Positions 1-9,743 of a stretch of 39,278 nt of DNA are shown piece after piece. The translations under genes and the position numbers were made by a program. The notes beneath the pieces were generated by a model. It was not told where the DNA came from. It saw only the letters and a list, made by a program, of their open reading frames with translations, and did not search any database. Positions within the stretch are counted from its first letter, which is position 1. Each line of letters opens with the position of its first letter. Origin of the DNA: Lingula anatina (Eukaryota > Brachiopoda > Lingulata > Lingulida > Lingulidae); assembly GCF_001039355.2 (NCBI RefSeq), contig NW_019775484.1, positions 1 to 39,278 on the forward strand, written 5' to 3'.

Positions 1-657
1 GTCGATGGAGTGTCGTCTGCGTGCAGGAGCAATGGGAGGGAAGAGACAATCTTCGCCAAGTTTTGCCGTGGGGGTGACGCCCGCTGACAGCTCAGTGACA
101 GTGACTGCAGTCGCAGTTTGTACATCACCAGGACAAACTTCCCGTGTGCGTGTCGATCGTTTCAAAGCGGAAAGCGTGTCTGGTTCATCTTCAGGGATGT
201 TAGTCGTTTGGCTGAGTGTCACACAATGGGTTACGGTATGTGATTTGTGACGTTGCCGAGGAAGATCCCCCTCAGATATGGAATGGCGCCGAGGTTGGAC
301 AATACTGTTCGTCTCCATGTCTTGCTGCGAGTTCTCAGTTGGCAGCCCAAGTAAATCCATTTGCATTGTGCTCGATTCTTGGGGCCGGCTTTCATTTGGA
401 ACCACTCCTTCGTGAGACTTCCTCCTTCTACGGAATCCTCCATGCGTAGAGAGGTTTTCATATGCGTTGGATATCCTTTCAAAATTATCCAGTGATATTG
501 ACGTTGTGCTGCCATCTACTTTGTCAATGTTGGTGGTCAGTGTATGCAGCCTAGCCTGGAGGTCGTGGTTTTGTTTGCCTAGCAGACATAACCGCTGGTC
601 TGAGGGGGGGCGGGGGGTGGTGGGGGAACGGGGTGGTGGCATGGTCAGCACATCTGA
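1..657 (-). CDS. Internal coding exon of a large protein, cut by the window edge
   Basis: The minus strand is open for 219 codons from 657 to 1 with no stop and leaves the window. The exon start is set by a 3' splice site: a T-rich tract followed by TTACTTCCAG, with AG at 659-658. The exon reads from TCA in phase 0; the first ATG inside it is at 642. The product starts Pro-rich (MPPPRSPTTPRPPSDQ). A leucine-bearing helical stretch follows (LLGKQNHDLQARLHTL), then a hydrophilic Ser/Thr/Arg-rich, probably disordered region. Basic-site phosphorylation-type motifs (QPRRHSISEGD, ARRRHSID) suggest a cytoplasmic or nuclear phosphoprotein. I do not recognise the family. Length, composition and splice site make coding status likely. 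Plus-strand ORFs over the same DNA are shadows. Upstream exons should lie at higher coordinates, downstream ones outside the window. Confidence 0.72.
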
Positions 658-2034
658 CTGGAAGTAAAAAATGAAAAAATATGTAACATAAATATTTATC
701 CTTTCTTTACAATAACTCTCTGACTAAATTTGAAATGCTCAGTGAATATAAGCAATCGTTCCATTATATATCTAACAACTGCTCTATTATTTTTAACAAG
801 TACTATCTATTTTAGATGTGGAGGTATAAAATGTATCAAAGTACAAAATGTAGAGAAAAATCGATGCAAAAATAGCAATCACAAGACCTTTACCCGGTAT
901 ATTGTAATGGCCGCACGCCATGATGAAGCAAAGATGAACCTTTCAGGTACCATTTAAACTTCTCCTCAAGACAATATGCCTATAGAATCATACCGGTTTA
1001 TCTTATCTGTATTTGCTCTGTCCCCTGTGGCTTAAATTAATTCTCCTGTTCATCAACAGCAACTTTTTCCCCAATCAATCAGATCACGAGGATTATTATG
1101 TAAAAAAGAAACGTTAGTTCAACATATTTCTATACTTCTGTTTGATGATATTTTCAGGCCGACCGGCTTTAATGCTGAGTAAGTTTGTTTTTTTTCCGTT
1201 TACAATGTAAGAGAGGTTGTCGCGTCGTATTATGTTCACTTTCACTGTCCAAATAAAGGTTAGATAGGATAAGCTTTGAAAATCGATATTCCTCTCGGCA
1301 AGAAGGTAGAAAATCCAAGTAGGCCGATGCACTGTCCGGAAGAATTAAAGGTTAAATTTGGATCAGATTAAGTCGAATCAAACATGTCGGTATTCGCTAA
1401 TCTAAAGAGGAGCATTCAAGTGCGATTCTTCTAAATTAAAAGGTGCCTTAATGGCTTATTAACCAATAATCATTTCACGAATAATCTTATCTCCCGCTCA
1501 TGGCTAGAGGGTTTATATGACAATCATCCACTATCAATATTGCATACTAAGTAACGGCCTATCTAAGGGGTGCATAACTTTCAATTTTATAAAAAAGAAC
1601 AACGTGAGTTATCAGAGCTTAGCAACCACAAGTGGTGTACAGAAAGCAAAACAAGAACCTACTTTCCTATCCAGCAGCCTATATATAGGTGTAATCAAAT
1701 GAAAGACTAAACTAGCTAAAGGTCACCCGCGTTCACCGAAATACGGGTCAGTACGGGGGGGACTGGGACAGTAACGCCAGCTCTGTGTTTTCAGTAACCC
1801 TTAGCGTACTGTAGTGTACTGGTATTGTAAACCGTATACTGTAAATAATAATATCATCCACTGTGTTATGCACCTAAAGTTATGAAAATAATTCAAAGAT
1901 GTTCTTCCGACATACAGCCTAACTCGCCGGTGAAGGGTGCCTTGTGAGACATTGAAATAAAGGAGTGGTACATTTTAACAATCTTGATCTAAAGTTGTTG
2001 TTGGAAAAACATTTTATCATACAACAGAATTGTC

Positions 2035-2036
<2 letters not shown>
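658..2036. other. Presumed intron or intergenic DNA
   Basis: AT-rich sequence upstream (minus strand) of the edge exon. Only short ORFs without codon bias occur. A G-rich run (GTACGGGGGGGACTGGG) lies near 1750. No convincing exon was seen. Confidence 0.5.

Positions 2037-2079
<43 letters not shown>
2037..2079. repeat. (CT)n microsatellite
   Basis: About 21 uninterrupted CT dinucleotides, read directly. Confidence 0.97.
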
Positions 2080-2082
<3 letters not shown>

Positions 2083-2261
2083 ATGGTACTTACACTTTCT
2101 TTCTATTAGTAGCCTTTTTTTAAGCTTCTCTTTCTTTTCCACTCCTACTCGAACCCTTTACTTAGTGGTAATTCATTAGAACGCGCGTCATTTCTTAGAC
2201 TTGTGGATTAAACCGGTGATTTTAATCGATATGTCATCTCAGGGTCAGAGATTGTACGTGA

Positions 2262-2483
2262 TTAGAATCCAACTGTTATCAGGACGTATTGATACCAACC
2301 AAAGTAAAACGTATTCTGAGCTTTGCTGGCGTCTATGGTCTTGACCAGACGGTCGACAGCCCAGCAGAATTCCACCTGATCTCTTATAGAGAAATTGGTG
2401 GCTGACATGGTATGAAAACTGCAGTCAATAGAAAAAAACCGGTCCAGAGCCTGCTGTATGTTTGGCTGTGTGAGCGAGCACAT
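2262..2483 (-). CDS. Possible small ORF or exon, 73 codons
   Basis: The minus-strand ORF begins ATGTGCTCGCTC after AAAG and ends TAA. Its product is more protein-like than neighbouring ORFs, with Trp, Cys and charged residues spread evenly and an aromatic end (FYFGWYQYVLITVGF). A 5' splice-like CAG|GTGGAA in phase 0 follows residue 36 (IRDQ). It would be phase-compatible with the acceptor at 657, so this could be the 5' coding exon of the edge gene. That is inference. It may equally be a chance ORF. No family recognised. Confidence 0.25.
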   Translation of the reverse strand: MCSLTQPNIQQALDRFFSIDCSFHTMSATNFSIRDQVEFCWAVDRLVKTIDASKAQNTFYFGWYQYVLITVGF

Positions 2484-3750
2484 CTTTATTCAGAAGTGAT
2501 CAGCAAGGCGCTGGTAATGCAGTCTGTCAGAATGTCAACTTGAAGTGTAGAGTAGGCCTTATCAAACCGAACAAATCAAATTTTGTCGATTATGGAACAA
2601 GCGTCAAGAATAATGCGAACACAAGTTGGATTATAGAGGGTTAATATCTTGTTGTTTATATCTTACCCAGTCAAATATCAGTAAAAACGAGATGGGAGAC
2701 AAGCACAATGTCAACAAGATTGAAGTGAAACAGATATAGCACTTCGTTTTCTCTGTCCTCTGAAGCGTTATGTAGTTCAAACATTAGCGACAACACGACA
2801 GGAACACGACACAAATACACGTACACAACTTTATCTGGCTGTACGGTCATGTGGGTCGTGCTCTTACCTGTGAGCACTTTATCTGGGCTGTATTAATTAA
2901 ATAATAAAACGTAAACAGACTATAACTAGTATTAAGTTAAGGTAGCACATATATGCAACACCCTTTTGACAGGGAAAGTCAGCAACCGGAGTTTGATTCG
3001 CTATGGGAAGGAATAATTGCAAATGAAGAAATACGGGGTAATAAGATTATGTGCTTAATTCCACATGAACTTAAGATAATGAAACACTAATGTAATGAAG
3101 ACAAATTGACGGTTTCATTATAATGTCAAACCTTCATTTGGTTTATAAATCAGATTTGTTCGTACTAATTATGCTGTACTAATTAACTGTACTTACGTAG
3201 TGCGTACTTGAGACATCCGTTGAATCTGTTAACAGTAGGAGAATGGTCTAAAAGTTGGCAGGTATATACTGCTGGGCAGGTTACTGGAGTAGCCTACACA
3301 CGCCTGCTCACTGCTTTTGTTATTGCGTTGTTGCAAAGGTTTCGCGGGCAGTTCTTGACCTCATTTCAACTCCACGTCAACAAGCGGGTTATCTTGCCCA
3401 GCAGATAGAGTGCTTTGGTTGAACAATTGCACTTGAAGAAATCATTCAGCGATCGCCTTTCACTTTTAAATGTGTGATTGAAAATACTATGGAAATTAAA
3501 CTTAAAACATTCAGAAAAATGCTTAGTTCTTCATAAGACATTTAACGTGTTTCCATGCATCTGTCTGGAAGTTGTATGTGTGTAGTCGTTACTTTAAGTA
3601 GTCTGTGATTGTTAAATGAAGCAGGTTGCTTTACTTTAACTCTCCCTTATTACATGTTTATCATGTCATTTCTGATAAGTTGTATGATAGCGTACTAAGC
3701 AGTAACGCACAGAATAGCACTAGAAGCTGCGAGGTCAGGTTGCATGTTAG
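2484..3750. other. Gene-poor interval
   Basis: No supported gene. A perfect 5' splice-like sequence (CAG|GTAAGAG, minus strand, GT at 2867-2866) has an AG-ended AT-rich tract only 20 nt upstream, but no ORF supports an exon there. The plus ORF at 3208-3408 has no supporting feature. Confidence 0.4.
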
Positions 3751-3885
3751 CGTTATCGAGATTAAGGTCACTGCTTAATTCAAGTTAGATTAATGAGATT
3801 TTGATTTAATCTTAATGGTCTGTAGTATTTCAAGATCGAGCTTTCTTCAGGAGATTAACAAACTGTAGAGTATATATTGAATTGA
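3751..3885. repeat. Left part of segmental array, copy C; paralog of 10351-10485
   Basis: Starting at TTATCGAGATTAAGGTCACT, this stretch matches 10351-10485 closely, with small indels, through AACAAACTGTAGAGTATAT. It marks the left side of the duplicated block that carries the three-gene family. Confidence 0.85.
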
Positions 3886-4287
3886 AGGAATAACAGCCGA
3901 ATACTTTGGCCCAAAATGGATTTTCATGTTGAAAACGACAATTTTCCCATGCATACCAATGGTTAACGAATTTCCGACATTCAATATTAGTACAAAATTT
4001 TCTAAAAAGTTAACTTTTTTGTAATAATGTCAAAAGAGATTATTACAGAGGTATGGCCATCTATGAAGGTCTGCGTGGTCTGATGGCAAGCACAGATTTC
4101 AGAATAATTGTGATAACTGATCTTTTGATGGTAAACTGGAATTAATTATATTTCTATGAGTTGTTTACAATATTTCCTATTGTGAAGTATGAATTTCATA
4201 CGAACAGTTGTTATTCCTTTATCACTAAAAAAAAAAAAAAAAAAAACAAAGACAAAAAAAATTCTAGTTGTTGTTAAACGTGAGATA
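3886..4287. other. Non-coding spacer with a 20-A run
   Basis: AT-rich; a run of 20 A lies at 4227-4246. The last stretch before the Tc1-like element matches the region before 10545 in the next array copy. No gene seen. Confidence 0.5.
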
Positions 4288-4289
4288 TA

Positions 4290-5947
4290 CAGGGTTACCA
4301 CTTAATATGGAATATTATTTTTTGGCGAGTAAATTTTCTACAAAGTATTTAATTTCTCTCGAACTACTTTAAACCCAAAGCTGAGGTGTCACTCCATGTG
4401 TAGCTAGGTGTGTTACCTAATTACCACACAATTCTCGAAACAATTGATGCATGCAGTTGCATGTTCTGTGGTCAGAAATGTGAGGGGTGGTCTTTTCGGC
4501 AATTTCTGCCCTTGTATAAAAACGCATGGGTTTGGCCAATCTTTGGAGTGTGTTTAGAGAAGCAACAAAGGGATCGCTCTGAAACTTGACAGGTACCTTA
4601 GTGAAGATATGGTTCGACAGCTAAGCAACGCAGCTTACTATGGGATTCTTGCTGTCAGAGAAAATGGCCAGAAACCGACAGCCATTGCCAGGTAATTCAA
4701 CATTTATCTGGAACTGTTTGTGAAGTCCTCCAAAGAAATGCTGCAACAGGGGCACCTACTCCAATACCTCGACCAGGATGTCTGCGTATCACACCAAGAA
4801 GATAGGATCGCCTTCTCCTTAGAGGACGCCGTGCTGGCCGTACAAAGACAACCAGTGTCCTCAGAAAAGAGAGGCAGAATGTCATTCGAACGCCCGTTTC
4901 AAGGTCCCTCGTGAACAAGAGATTACTGCAAGCCGGTAATTTTGCATGAAAGCCAGTAGGGAAACCACTTTTAACAGCAGGTCATACACAGCGACGTCTG
5001 CAATGGGCTGGGGACCACGTGCGTTTGCAGCCAAAACACTTGAATCACGTCGTTTTCAGTGATGAGGCCAGATATGGATTTTTTAGTGTTGATCGTCGAA
5101 TCCGTGTCCACCGACGTGTACGAGGGGCATAAAACGATTATTGTGTACTGCCTAGGGTGCAAGCAGGGGATGGTAACGACGCTGTTTGGGGAGCATTTCA
5201 TGTCGGTGCCCAGAACCAGTTGGTTTTTCTAGGAGGCAACCTCATCCAGGATTCCTGCAGAGACATTCTACAGCAAACAATGCTTCGATTGGTAAGAGTC
5301 ATCTTCAGGAACAACTTTGTGTACCAAGACGATTGCGCATCCCCACATCGAGGCCGCAGAATCACTGTTTTTCTTCAAAACCAATGGGTTTAGCAACTGC
5401 CCTGGCCTGCAAACTCTCCAGATATGAACCCAATAGAAAATCTGTGGGCGGAAGTAACTCACAGAATGAATAGCTATGGTCTTCGGCCGGTAAATAGTGA
5501 TGAACTGCGACAGGCAAATATCACTGCGTGGAATGATATCCCCACCCAAACTCTAAAAAACGTGACACAGGGTATGCCATGTAGGATGAGGGCGCTGCAA
5601 GCGGCTGCTGAAGGTCGTACCCGCAATTACTGACTTTTCATGATTTACTGTAGTGAGTTCTTTGACTGTGTAACATATCACTGTCCGGAGGCTATCATTT
5701 TCTTTAATATCTTATCTTAAAGTTTATACTGACATCAAACTGTTGATATGGTTTTCTGGGGGTGTTCCTTTCTTTTGAATGGCATCTTATGTCAGATTTG
5801 ATATTATTGACCAAAATATCTCACAACAGCAGACTGGATGTTATTATCACTCAGTGACATACTTTTTAATGACTCAAGCCAAAAAAAATTTAATTAGCAC
5901 TCAAAAATAGCAATGATAAAAAAATTCCATATTAAGTAGCAACCCTG
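4290..5947 (+). mobile_element. Tc1/mariner-like DNA transposon, decayed, complete with both ends
   Basis: The element is bounded by imperfect terminal inverted repeats of about 28 bp. The left end reads CAGGGTTACCACTTAATATG; the right end read inward is CAGGGTTGCTACTTAATATG. A TA duplication sits at 4288-4289 and 5948-5949. These are standard for the Tc1/mariner superfamily. The paralogous site near 10540 (CATAAAGGTGGACTAACGG) is uninterrupted against TATA...TAAAGGTAGACTGACGG here, so it records the empty site. The 1658 bp length is normal for a full element, but the transposase gene is broken. Confidence 0.95.
4609..5633 (+). pseudogene. Tc1-like transposase pseudogene (DDE family)
   Basis: The gene starts MVRQLSNAAYYG at 4609. 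A frameshift near 4690-4705 moves coding to the frame used for the rest. In that frame there are stops at 4803, 4947, 5130 and 5391. Helix-turn-helix-type sequence lies at about 4700-4935. The three catalytic acidic residues are all readable: D at 5061 (VVFSDEARY), D at 5328 (VYQDDCASPH) and E at 5436 (PDMNPIENLW). The second D and the E are 35 residues apart as read, whereas classical Tc1 has 34. The C-terminus ends in AAAEGRTRNY. It cannot make active enzyme as read. Confidence 0.93.
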
Positions 5948-6135
5948 TAAAGGTAGACTGACGGAAAAACTCACCTCATGGTAAGCGTGCGATTTCACCG
6001 CAGTTACCTTCAGGCTTTATAAACGGATAATACTTTTGCACAAATGCCCAAATTGTAACAATGTTATCGTGTTTTTGTAGGTTAATATTTCCCTTTAAGA
6101 ACTGATAAAAGTGAGTCAAACCGAGAGTTTCTGAG
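5948..6135. repeat. Array copy C sequence downstream of gene C
   Basis: Positions 5950-6030 match 10545-10610. Positions 6055-6135 match the 3' flanks of genes A (about 13800-13880) and B (about 17755-17830), including a shared TTATCGTGTTTTTGT-like string and the sequence before the poly(A) signal. This ties copy C to the other two units. Confidence 0.75.
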
Positions 6136-6141
6136 TTTATT
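6136..6141 (-). terminator. Poly(A) signal of gene C
   Basis: AATAAA on the minus strand, 17 nt past the stop codon of exon 2. Gene A has the same signal in the same place. Confidence 0.55.
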
Positions 6142-6289
6142 TCTTTAAAGAATGTAGCTAATGCCCCAGGGGTAGGGTGGGTGGTAAGGTGGGTGGTACG
6201 GTGGGTGGCAAGGGGGGTGTAGACATCATACGGGAAGGTTTAAGTGTAAGCGGGAAGCGAGCTGTAGTCCACGGAGCTCCAGTGCTGTG

Positions 6290-6370
6290 CCAGAGGGTTG
6301 TCCGGAATGTTGTCCGCCACGGGGTTGCTCGGAATGTTGTCCGCCATAGTGTCGTGCGGAACGTGGTCCG
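6290..6370 (-). repeat. Three 27-nt repeats inside exon 2 of gene C
   Basis: On the minus strand three consecutive 27-nt units encode RTTFRTTLW, RTTFRATPW and RTTFRTTLW. Genes A and B have a single related unit (TTIRTTPWRR), so this tail expanded in frame. Confidence 0.9.
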
Positions 6371-6734
6371 GTGCTGCTTACACTGCGCATACAACTAGAA
6401 GATAATACAGACGTATATTTTGAAACTTCTTGTTCGTTCTCCTGAACTACAATATTGTTGTAAAATATTCGGAATCAGAAGATAATATGTGTAACAACGG
6501 GCAAAATGTGGAACGGGGGATTTATTTTCAATATTCCCTACATATTTATAACCATAGCAGTTTTCTGTTTGTTCAGAAAGGAAATGGTCCAGTCTTTAAG
6601 TTTAGCTTTTTGCGTTGGGAAAAGTCCTCATGATGATGTAAGATAACTGAAAGCAGTACATGCATGTATTCTTTACCTACATTGTTTTAGAGAAAGTAAC
6701 CTCTTTTAGTAAGTAATGCACGATGGCTTCATAT

Positions 6735-7184
6735 TGTAGTGAACCGTTAATTAGTGCTGATAACATAAATTTGAATACATGTCATTTACATATTCGTTCA
6801 ATTATAAATATATCCAGATGGATCTAAGCATGACAGTTTGCATGCGGTGAACTATTAATAGTATTGAGAGCTAATTTCCATATATGTGATTTACATATTC
6901 GTTAATGCAAATTGTATCCACAATTAAACTTTAAGGTATTAATGCATGGCATGTAGCATGTCAGTAATAGAAGTTAATCTAAAATGTAAATTAAGTTCAT
7001 GTATAAAAGTAGAGAGACTTACAGACTGAGAGAGTTAGAGATAGTTATAGATACGGTAGAAGAGACCTGAGTCTTCAGGCGCTTGAATAAACCATGTAAC
7101 AGAAAACTATTCCTGCCTGTCTCAGTTGACTTATTGGTGAAAAAGAAATCAAAGAAAGTGTATAACCACCGACTGGTTATTACA
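6735..7184 (+). repeat. 5' LTR
   Basis: The repeat has a TATA box (TATAAAAG, 7002-7009) and AATAAA (7086-7091), fitting U3-R-U5 order. Aligned by eye to the 3' LTR there are five substitutions and no indels over 450 bp, about 98.9% identity. Confidence 0.95.
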
Positions 7185-7186
7185 AA

Positions 7187-7201
7187 TGGCGAGCTCCCAG
7201 G
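7187..7201 (+). promoter_or_regulatory. Candidate primer-binding site
   Basis: TGGCGAGCTCCCAGG begins two bases after the LTR, where a tRNA 3' end would pair (TGG opposite CCA). The matching tRNA was not identified. Confidence 0.45.
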
Positions 7202-7245
7202 TTTCAACTTAAGCAGCTGAGACAGAAAGGCAGTTTATAGTCAAG

Positions 7246-8403
7246 ATGCTGTATGAAGACGAGGACCAGTATGAAGACCCAGACATCTACAGCAGGCTGT
7301 TAGATTGTCTGGGTGGAATCAGTAGTGTTCTGAAGACGCAGGAAACAAGTAAAAGAGATGCACTTTTACTATCAAATTCCCTAAGAAATCTGTGGGAAGT
7401 AATGAAAGAAGAAACAACAGAGTATGACGAACTATCTTTTGAAGCAATAATAAGCGGCATTCGGCTAGAAGTGGGGCAGAGAAGCACAGTGGGTGATGAC
7501 AGCTGCGATGAAGAGACAGCAATAGGGAAAGAAGTTAGAGAGGGGATCCGGAGCAATGAGGTTGTGATCAGCATTGTTGCTGACAAATCTCCAAAAGAAG
7601 AATTCCCTGGTGCCAAGATGTTGCAGCTCCCCGATGGAGGCAACGATGATGTGGTCAGTGATGTTGCTGACAAAGCAAAATCTCCCGAATTTGAGATTTT
7701 GAAACCCCTTATGACCAGTGGCGATTCTGATGTATTAAAGTCCCCAGATGCAGAAATGTTGCAGTTCCCTGAGGAAGAGAGGTCGTCGGCCAGTGATGCT
7801 GAACTGTTGAAGTCCACTGATGATGAGATGTTGAAGTCCACTGATGATGAGATGTTGAAGTTCCCCTGTGATAAGATGATGAAAACCCCTGATGTTGAAA
7901 TGCTGCGTGTTGAAAAAATGGCCACCAATAAGACCAAACTGATTGAAACTGTGTGTTACCATGAGGACAACGAAGAAAATGACGAACGAGTGATAGAAAA
8001 GATTGAGCAAAAGAGATACTATGAGGACAATGACGGAAATGATGAACAAGTAATGGAAAAGGAAAATCTGCATGTTGGAGAAATGGACAATGATAAGGCC
8101 AAACTGATTGAAAATGCGTGTTACCATGAGGACAATGAAGAAAATGACGAACAAGTGAAGGAAGAGAATGATCTGCGTACTGAGGAAAGGGACAATGATA
8201 TGGTGAATTTGAATATACTTGCTTATTACAAGGATAAAGACAGAAATGAAAAACAAGGGAAGAAAACAGATGAGTTCCTTGATGTGTTAGAAAGAACTGA
8301 AAAACTTGACCTGAAAGGCACAGAGAAATGGAGGTACCCACCTCATTGCAAAATAAGGTATTGTTATGATATAAGTAAGTTGTCCATGTGTAGATTTTCA
8401 TAA
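7246..8403 (+). CDS. Acidic repetitive ORF carried by the LTR element, 385 codons
   Basis: The ORF is intact and is the only sizeable one between the LTRs. An in-frame TAA about 12 codons upstream of the ATG supports the start. Residues 1-80 (MLYEDEDQYEDPD, RLLDCLGGISSVLK, LRNLWEVMKEE) look like a small folded or helical region. Residues about 155-222 hold degenerate 8-mers of the type EMLKSTDD. Residues about 229-335 hold three longer repeats that begin KLIE..CYHEDNEENDE. The C-terminus has a Cys-bearing end (PPHCKIRYCYD). There is no CCHC knuckle, protease or polymerase motif, and the acidic charge is unlike typical Gag. It could be a divergent Gag-like protein, a captured host exon or a repeat-driven ORF. 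A frame this long in a young element suggests it is, or recently was, translated. Confidence 0.7.
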   Translation: MLYEDEDQYEDPDIYSRLLDCLGGISSVLKTQETSKRDALLLSNSLRNLWEVMKEETTEYDELSFEAIISGIRLEVGQRSTVGDDSCDEETAIGKEVREGIRSNEVVISIVADKSPKEEFPGAKMLQLPDGGNDDVVSDVADKAKSPEFEILKPLMTSGDSDVLKSPDAEMLQFPEEERSSASDAELLKSTDDEMLKSTDDEMLKFPCDKMMKTPDVEMLRVEKMATNKTKLIETVCYHEDNEENDERVIEKIEQKRYYEDNDGNDEQVMEKENLHVGEMDNDKAKLIENACYHEDNEENDEQVKEENDLRTEERDNDMVNLNILAYYKDKDRNEKQGKKTDEFLDVLERTEKLDLKGTEKWRYPPHCKIRYCYDISKLSMCRFS

Positions 8404-8886
8404 TTATTTGTTTTTTTTTAATTATTGTATAGGAAAATGGAGAGATTCACCTCACTGAATTTTTTTTTCAATAAGGTTAGTTACTGTAATTGCCCTAAGA
8501 TTGTTATTCATAAAATTTTCCATTAATTATTGTATGTCACATTTTCCTTTATTTGCATCCGATTTTTTTTCAAATGCATACCCTTTGTGAAAGATAAGAT
8601 CTGGTGTTGTTAAATGTGTACTAAATATTGTTTTGATTTGATTTAAGTAAAATGTGTAAAGCAGTCTTATATTTTTATTTTTAAATGGGTGTGGATGACT
8701 ATGCAAAGCTAAAGTATGTTTTAAGTCCTTAAATGCTTATGTGAAGCTAAAATTGTTTTTTTTTTTTTTTGTTGAACATGTTAAATCCTGGTTAAATTTG
8801 ATGAGATGTTCATGTACCTTGTATTATAGCTTAACATAATAGCAATTACATTGTATAAATAAGTGTCGGTGAAGTAGGTTTAAAGA
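8404..8886. other. Non-coding 3' part of the LTR element
   Basis: T-rich untranslated sequence. The stretch at 8431-8485 (AATGGAGAGATTCACCTCACTG...AATAAGGTTAG) is a diverged duplicate of 8325-8365 at the end of the ORF. Confidence 0.6.
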
Positions 8887-8913
8887 AAAAAAATTAAGGT
8901 CCTTAATTTTTTT
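8887..8913. repeat. Perfect hairpin just upstream of the purine tract
   Basis: 13-bp arms (AAAAAAATTAAGG and CCTTAATTTTTTT) face each other around a single T. The structure ends four bases before the polypurine tract. Confidence 0.85.
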
Positions 8914-8917
8914 CGGT

Positions 8918-8929
8918 AAAAAAGGGAGA
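8918..8929 (+). promoter_or_regulatory. Polypurine tract of the LTR element
   Basis: AAAAAAGGGAGA, followed by TATG and the 3' LTR. This is the expected plus-strand primer site of an LTR retroelement. Confidence 0.85.
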
Positions 8930-8933
8930 TATG

Positions 8934-9383
8934 TGTAGTGAACCGTTAATTAGTGCTGATAACATAAATTTGAATACATGTCATTTACATATTCGTTCAA
9001 TTATAAATATATCCAGATGGATCTAAGCATGACAGTTTGCATGCGGTGAACTATTAATAGTATTGAGAGCTAATTTCCATATATGTGATATACATATTCG
9101 TTAATGCAAATTGTATCCACAATTAAATTTGAAGGTATTAAGGCATGGCATGTAGCATGTCAGTAATAGAAGTTAATCTAAAATGTAAATTAAGTTCATG
9201 TATAAAAGTAGAGAGACTTACAGACTGAGAGAGTTAGAGATAGTTATAGATACGGTAGAAGAGACCTGAGTCTTCAGGCGCTTGAATAAACCATGTAACA
9301 GAAAACTATTCCTGCCTGTCTCAGTTGAATTATTGGTGAAAAAGAAATCAAAGAAAGTGTATAACCACCGACTGGTTATTACA
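8934..9383 (+). repeat. 3' LTR
   Basis: Same length and ends as the 5' LTR. TATAAAAG is at 9201-9208 and AATAAA at 9285-9290. Differences from the 5' copy are five scattered substitutions. Confidence 0.95.
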
Positions 9384-9743
9384 ATATGTTTTTTAAAAAT
9401 GAAGATGAACATGTATTCATAATCCGCATTGTTTAAGAAAAAGTATGTGGAACTATGTTGCCACTAATACCTTCACCAACTGGTCAAACAGGTTTTTCTT
9501 GAATTCAATCTCCAGGTCCAGGTTGAACGGTAAGACAGCACGGCGCCCAATCAGCAAGACGTGTTATGGGGCAGGGTCGACATGGCCACTACACTCTGCC
9601 TTCAGCTTCCCAGTGATGAAGGAAATGTGAGCTTCCAGTTGAAATATCTGCAACTTTTTGCTGAAAACATCTTGGTTTCCTCTTACTTGGAGGACGACAA
9701 AGGCAGTAATGGCCAGGAATACCGCACACAAATCACTCATCAT

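Larger units (their letters stand above)
6735..9383 (+). mobile_element. Non-autonomous LTR retrotransposon
   Basis: Two 450 bp direct repeats flank a 1749 bp internal region. The repeats start TGTAGTGAACC and end GGTTATTACA, so they have TG...CA ends. A 4-bp duplication ATAT lies at 6731-6734 and 9384-9387. The paralogous locus at about 14975-15005 (CTTCATATGTTTTTTAAAAA) is the empty site with one ATAT. A TGG-starting primer-binding-site candidate follows the left repeat and a purine tract precedes the right one. No reverse transcriptase, integrase or protease motif is present, so movement would need enzymes from another element. It lies in the intron of gene C in the opposite orientation. 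Short target duplications of this kind fit a Ty3-type partner, but the lineage cannot be set without pol. Confidence 0.95.
6158..9743 (-). pseudogene. Gene C: broken copy of the two-exon secreted-protein family
   Basis: Exon 1 is 9743-9471 and starts MMSDLCAVFLAITAFVV, a signal-peptide-like start. It then follows gene A closely (VFSKKLQIFQLEAHIS, ITGKLKAECSGHVDPAP). Codon 60 is TAA (9566-9564) where gene A has GAA, so the product is truncated; the rest of exon 1 is still in frame to a GT donor at 9470-9469. Exon 2 is 6394-6158 after TTCTAG and encodes a 78-residue tail with three nonapeptide repeats and a Pro-rich end (PPTVPPTLPPTLPLGH). The intron holds the LTR element at 6735-9383. Phase-0 joining matches genes A and B. 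The nonsense codon could be a sequence error, but the divergence from A and B fits an old pseudogene. Confidence 0.65.

Noticed and set aside
231-515. Minus-strand 94-codon ORF at the left edge
   Set aside because: Lies inside the longer open exon in a different frame; the exon frame has the splice acceptor and spans the whole region.
3751-3885. SINE
   Set aside because: No A/B box or A-rich tail; its only partner is in the neighbouring array copy, so segmental duplication explains it.
5268-5549. Minus-strand 93-codon ORF in the Tc1-like element
   Set aside because: Shadow of the transposase reading frame.
7287-8401. Long minus-strand ORFs inside the LTR element
   Set aside because: Mirror frames of the repetitive acidic ORF; Ser- and His-rich low-complexity shadows without their own start or splice signals.
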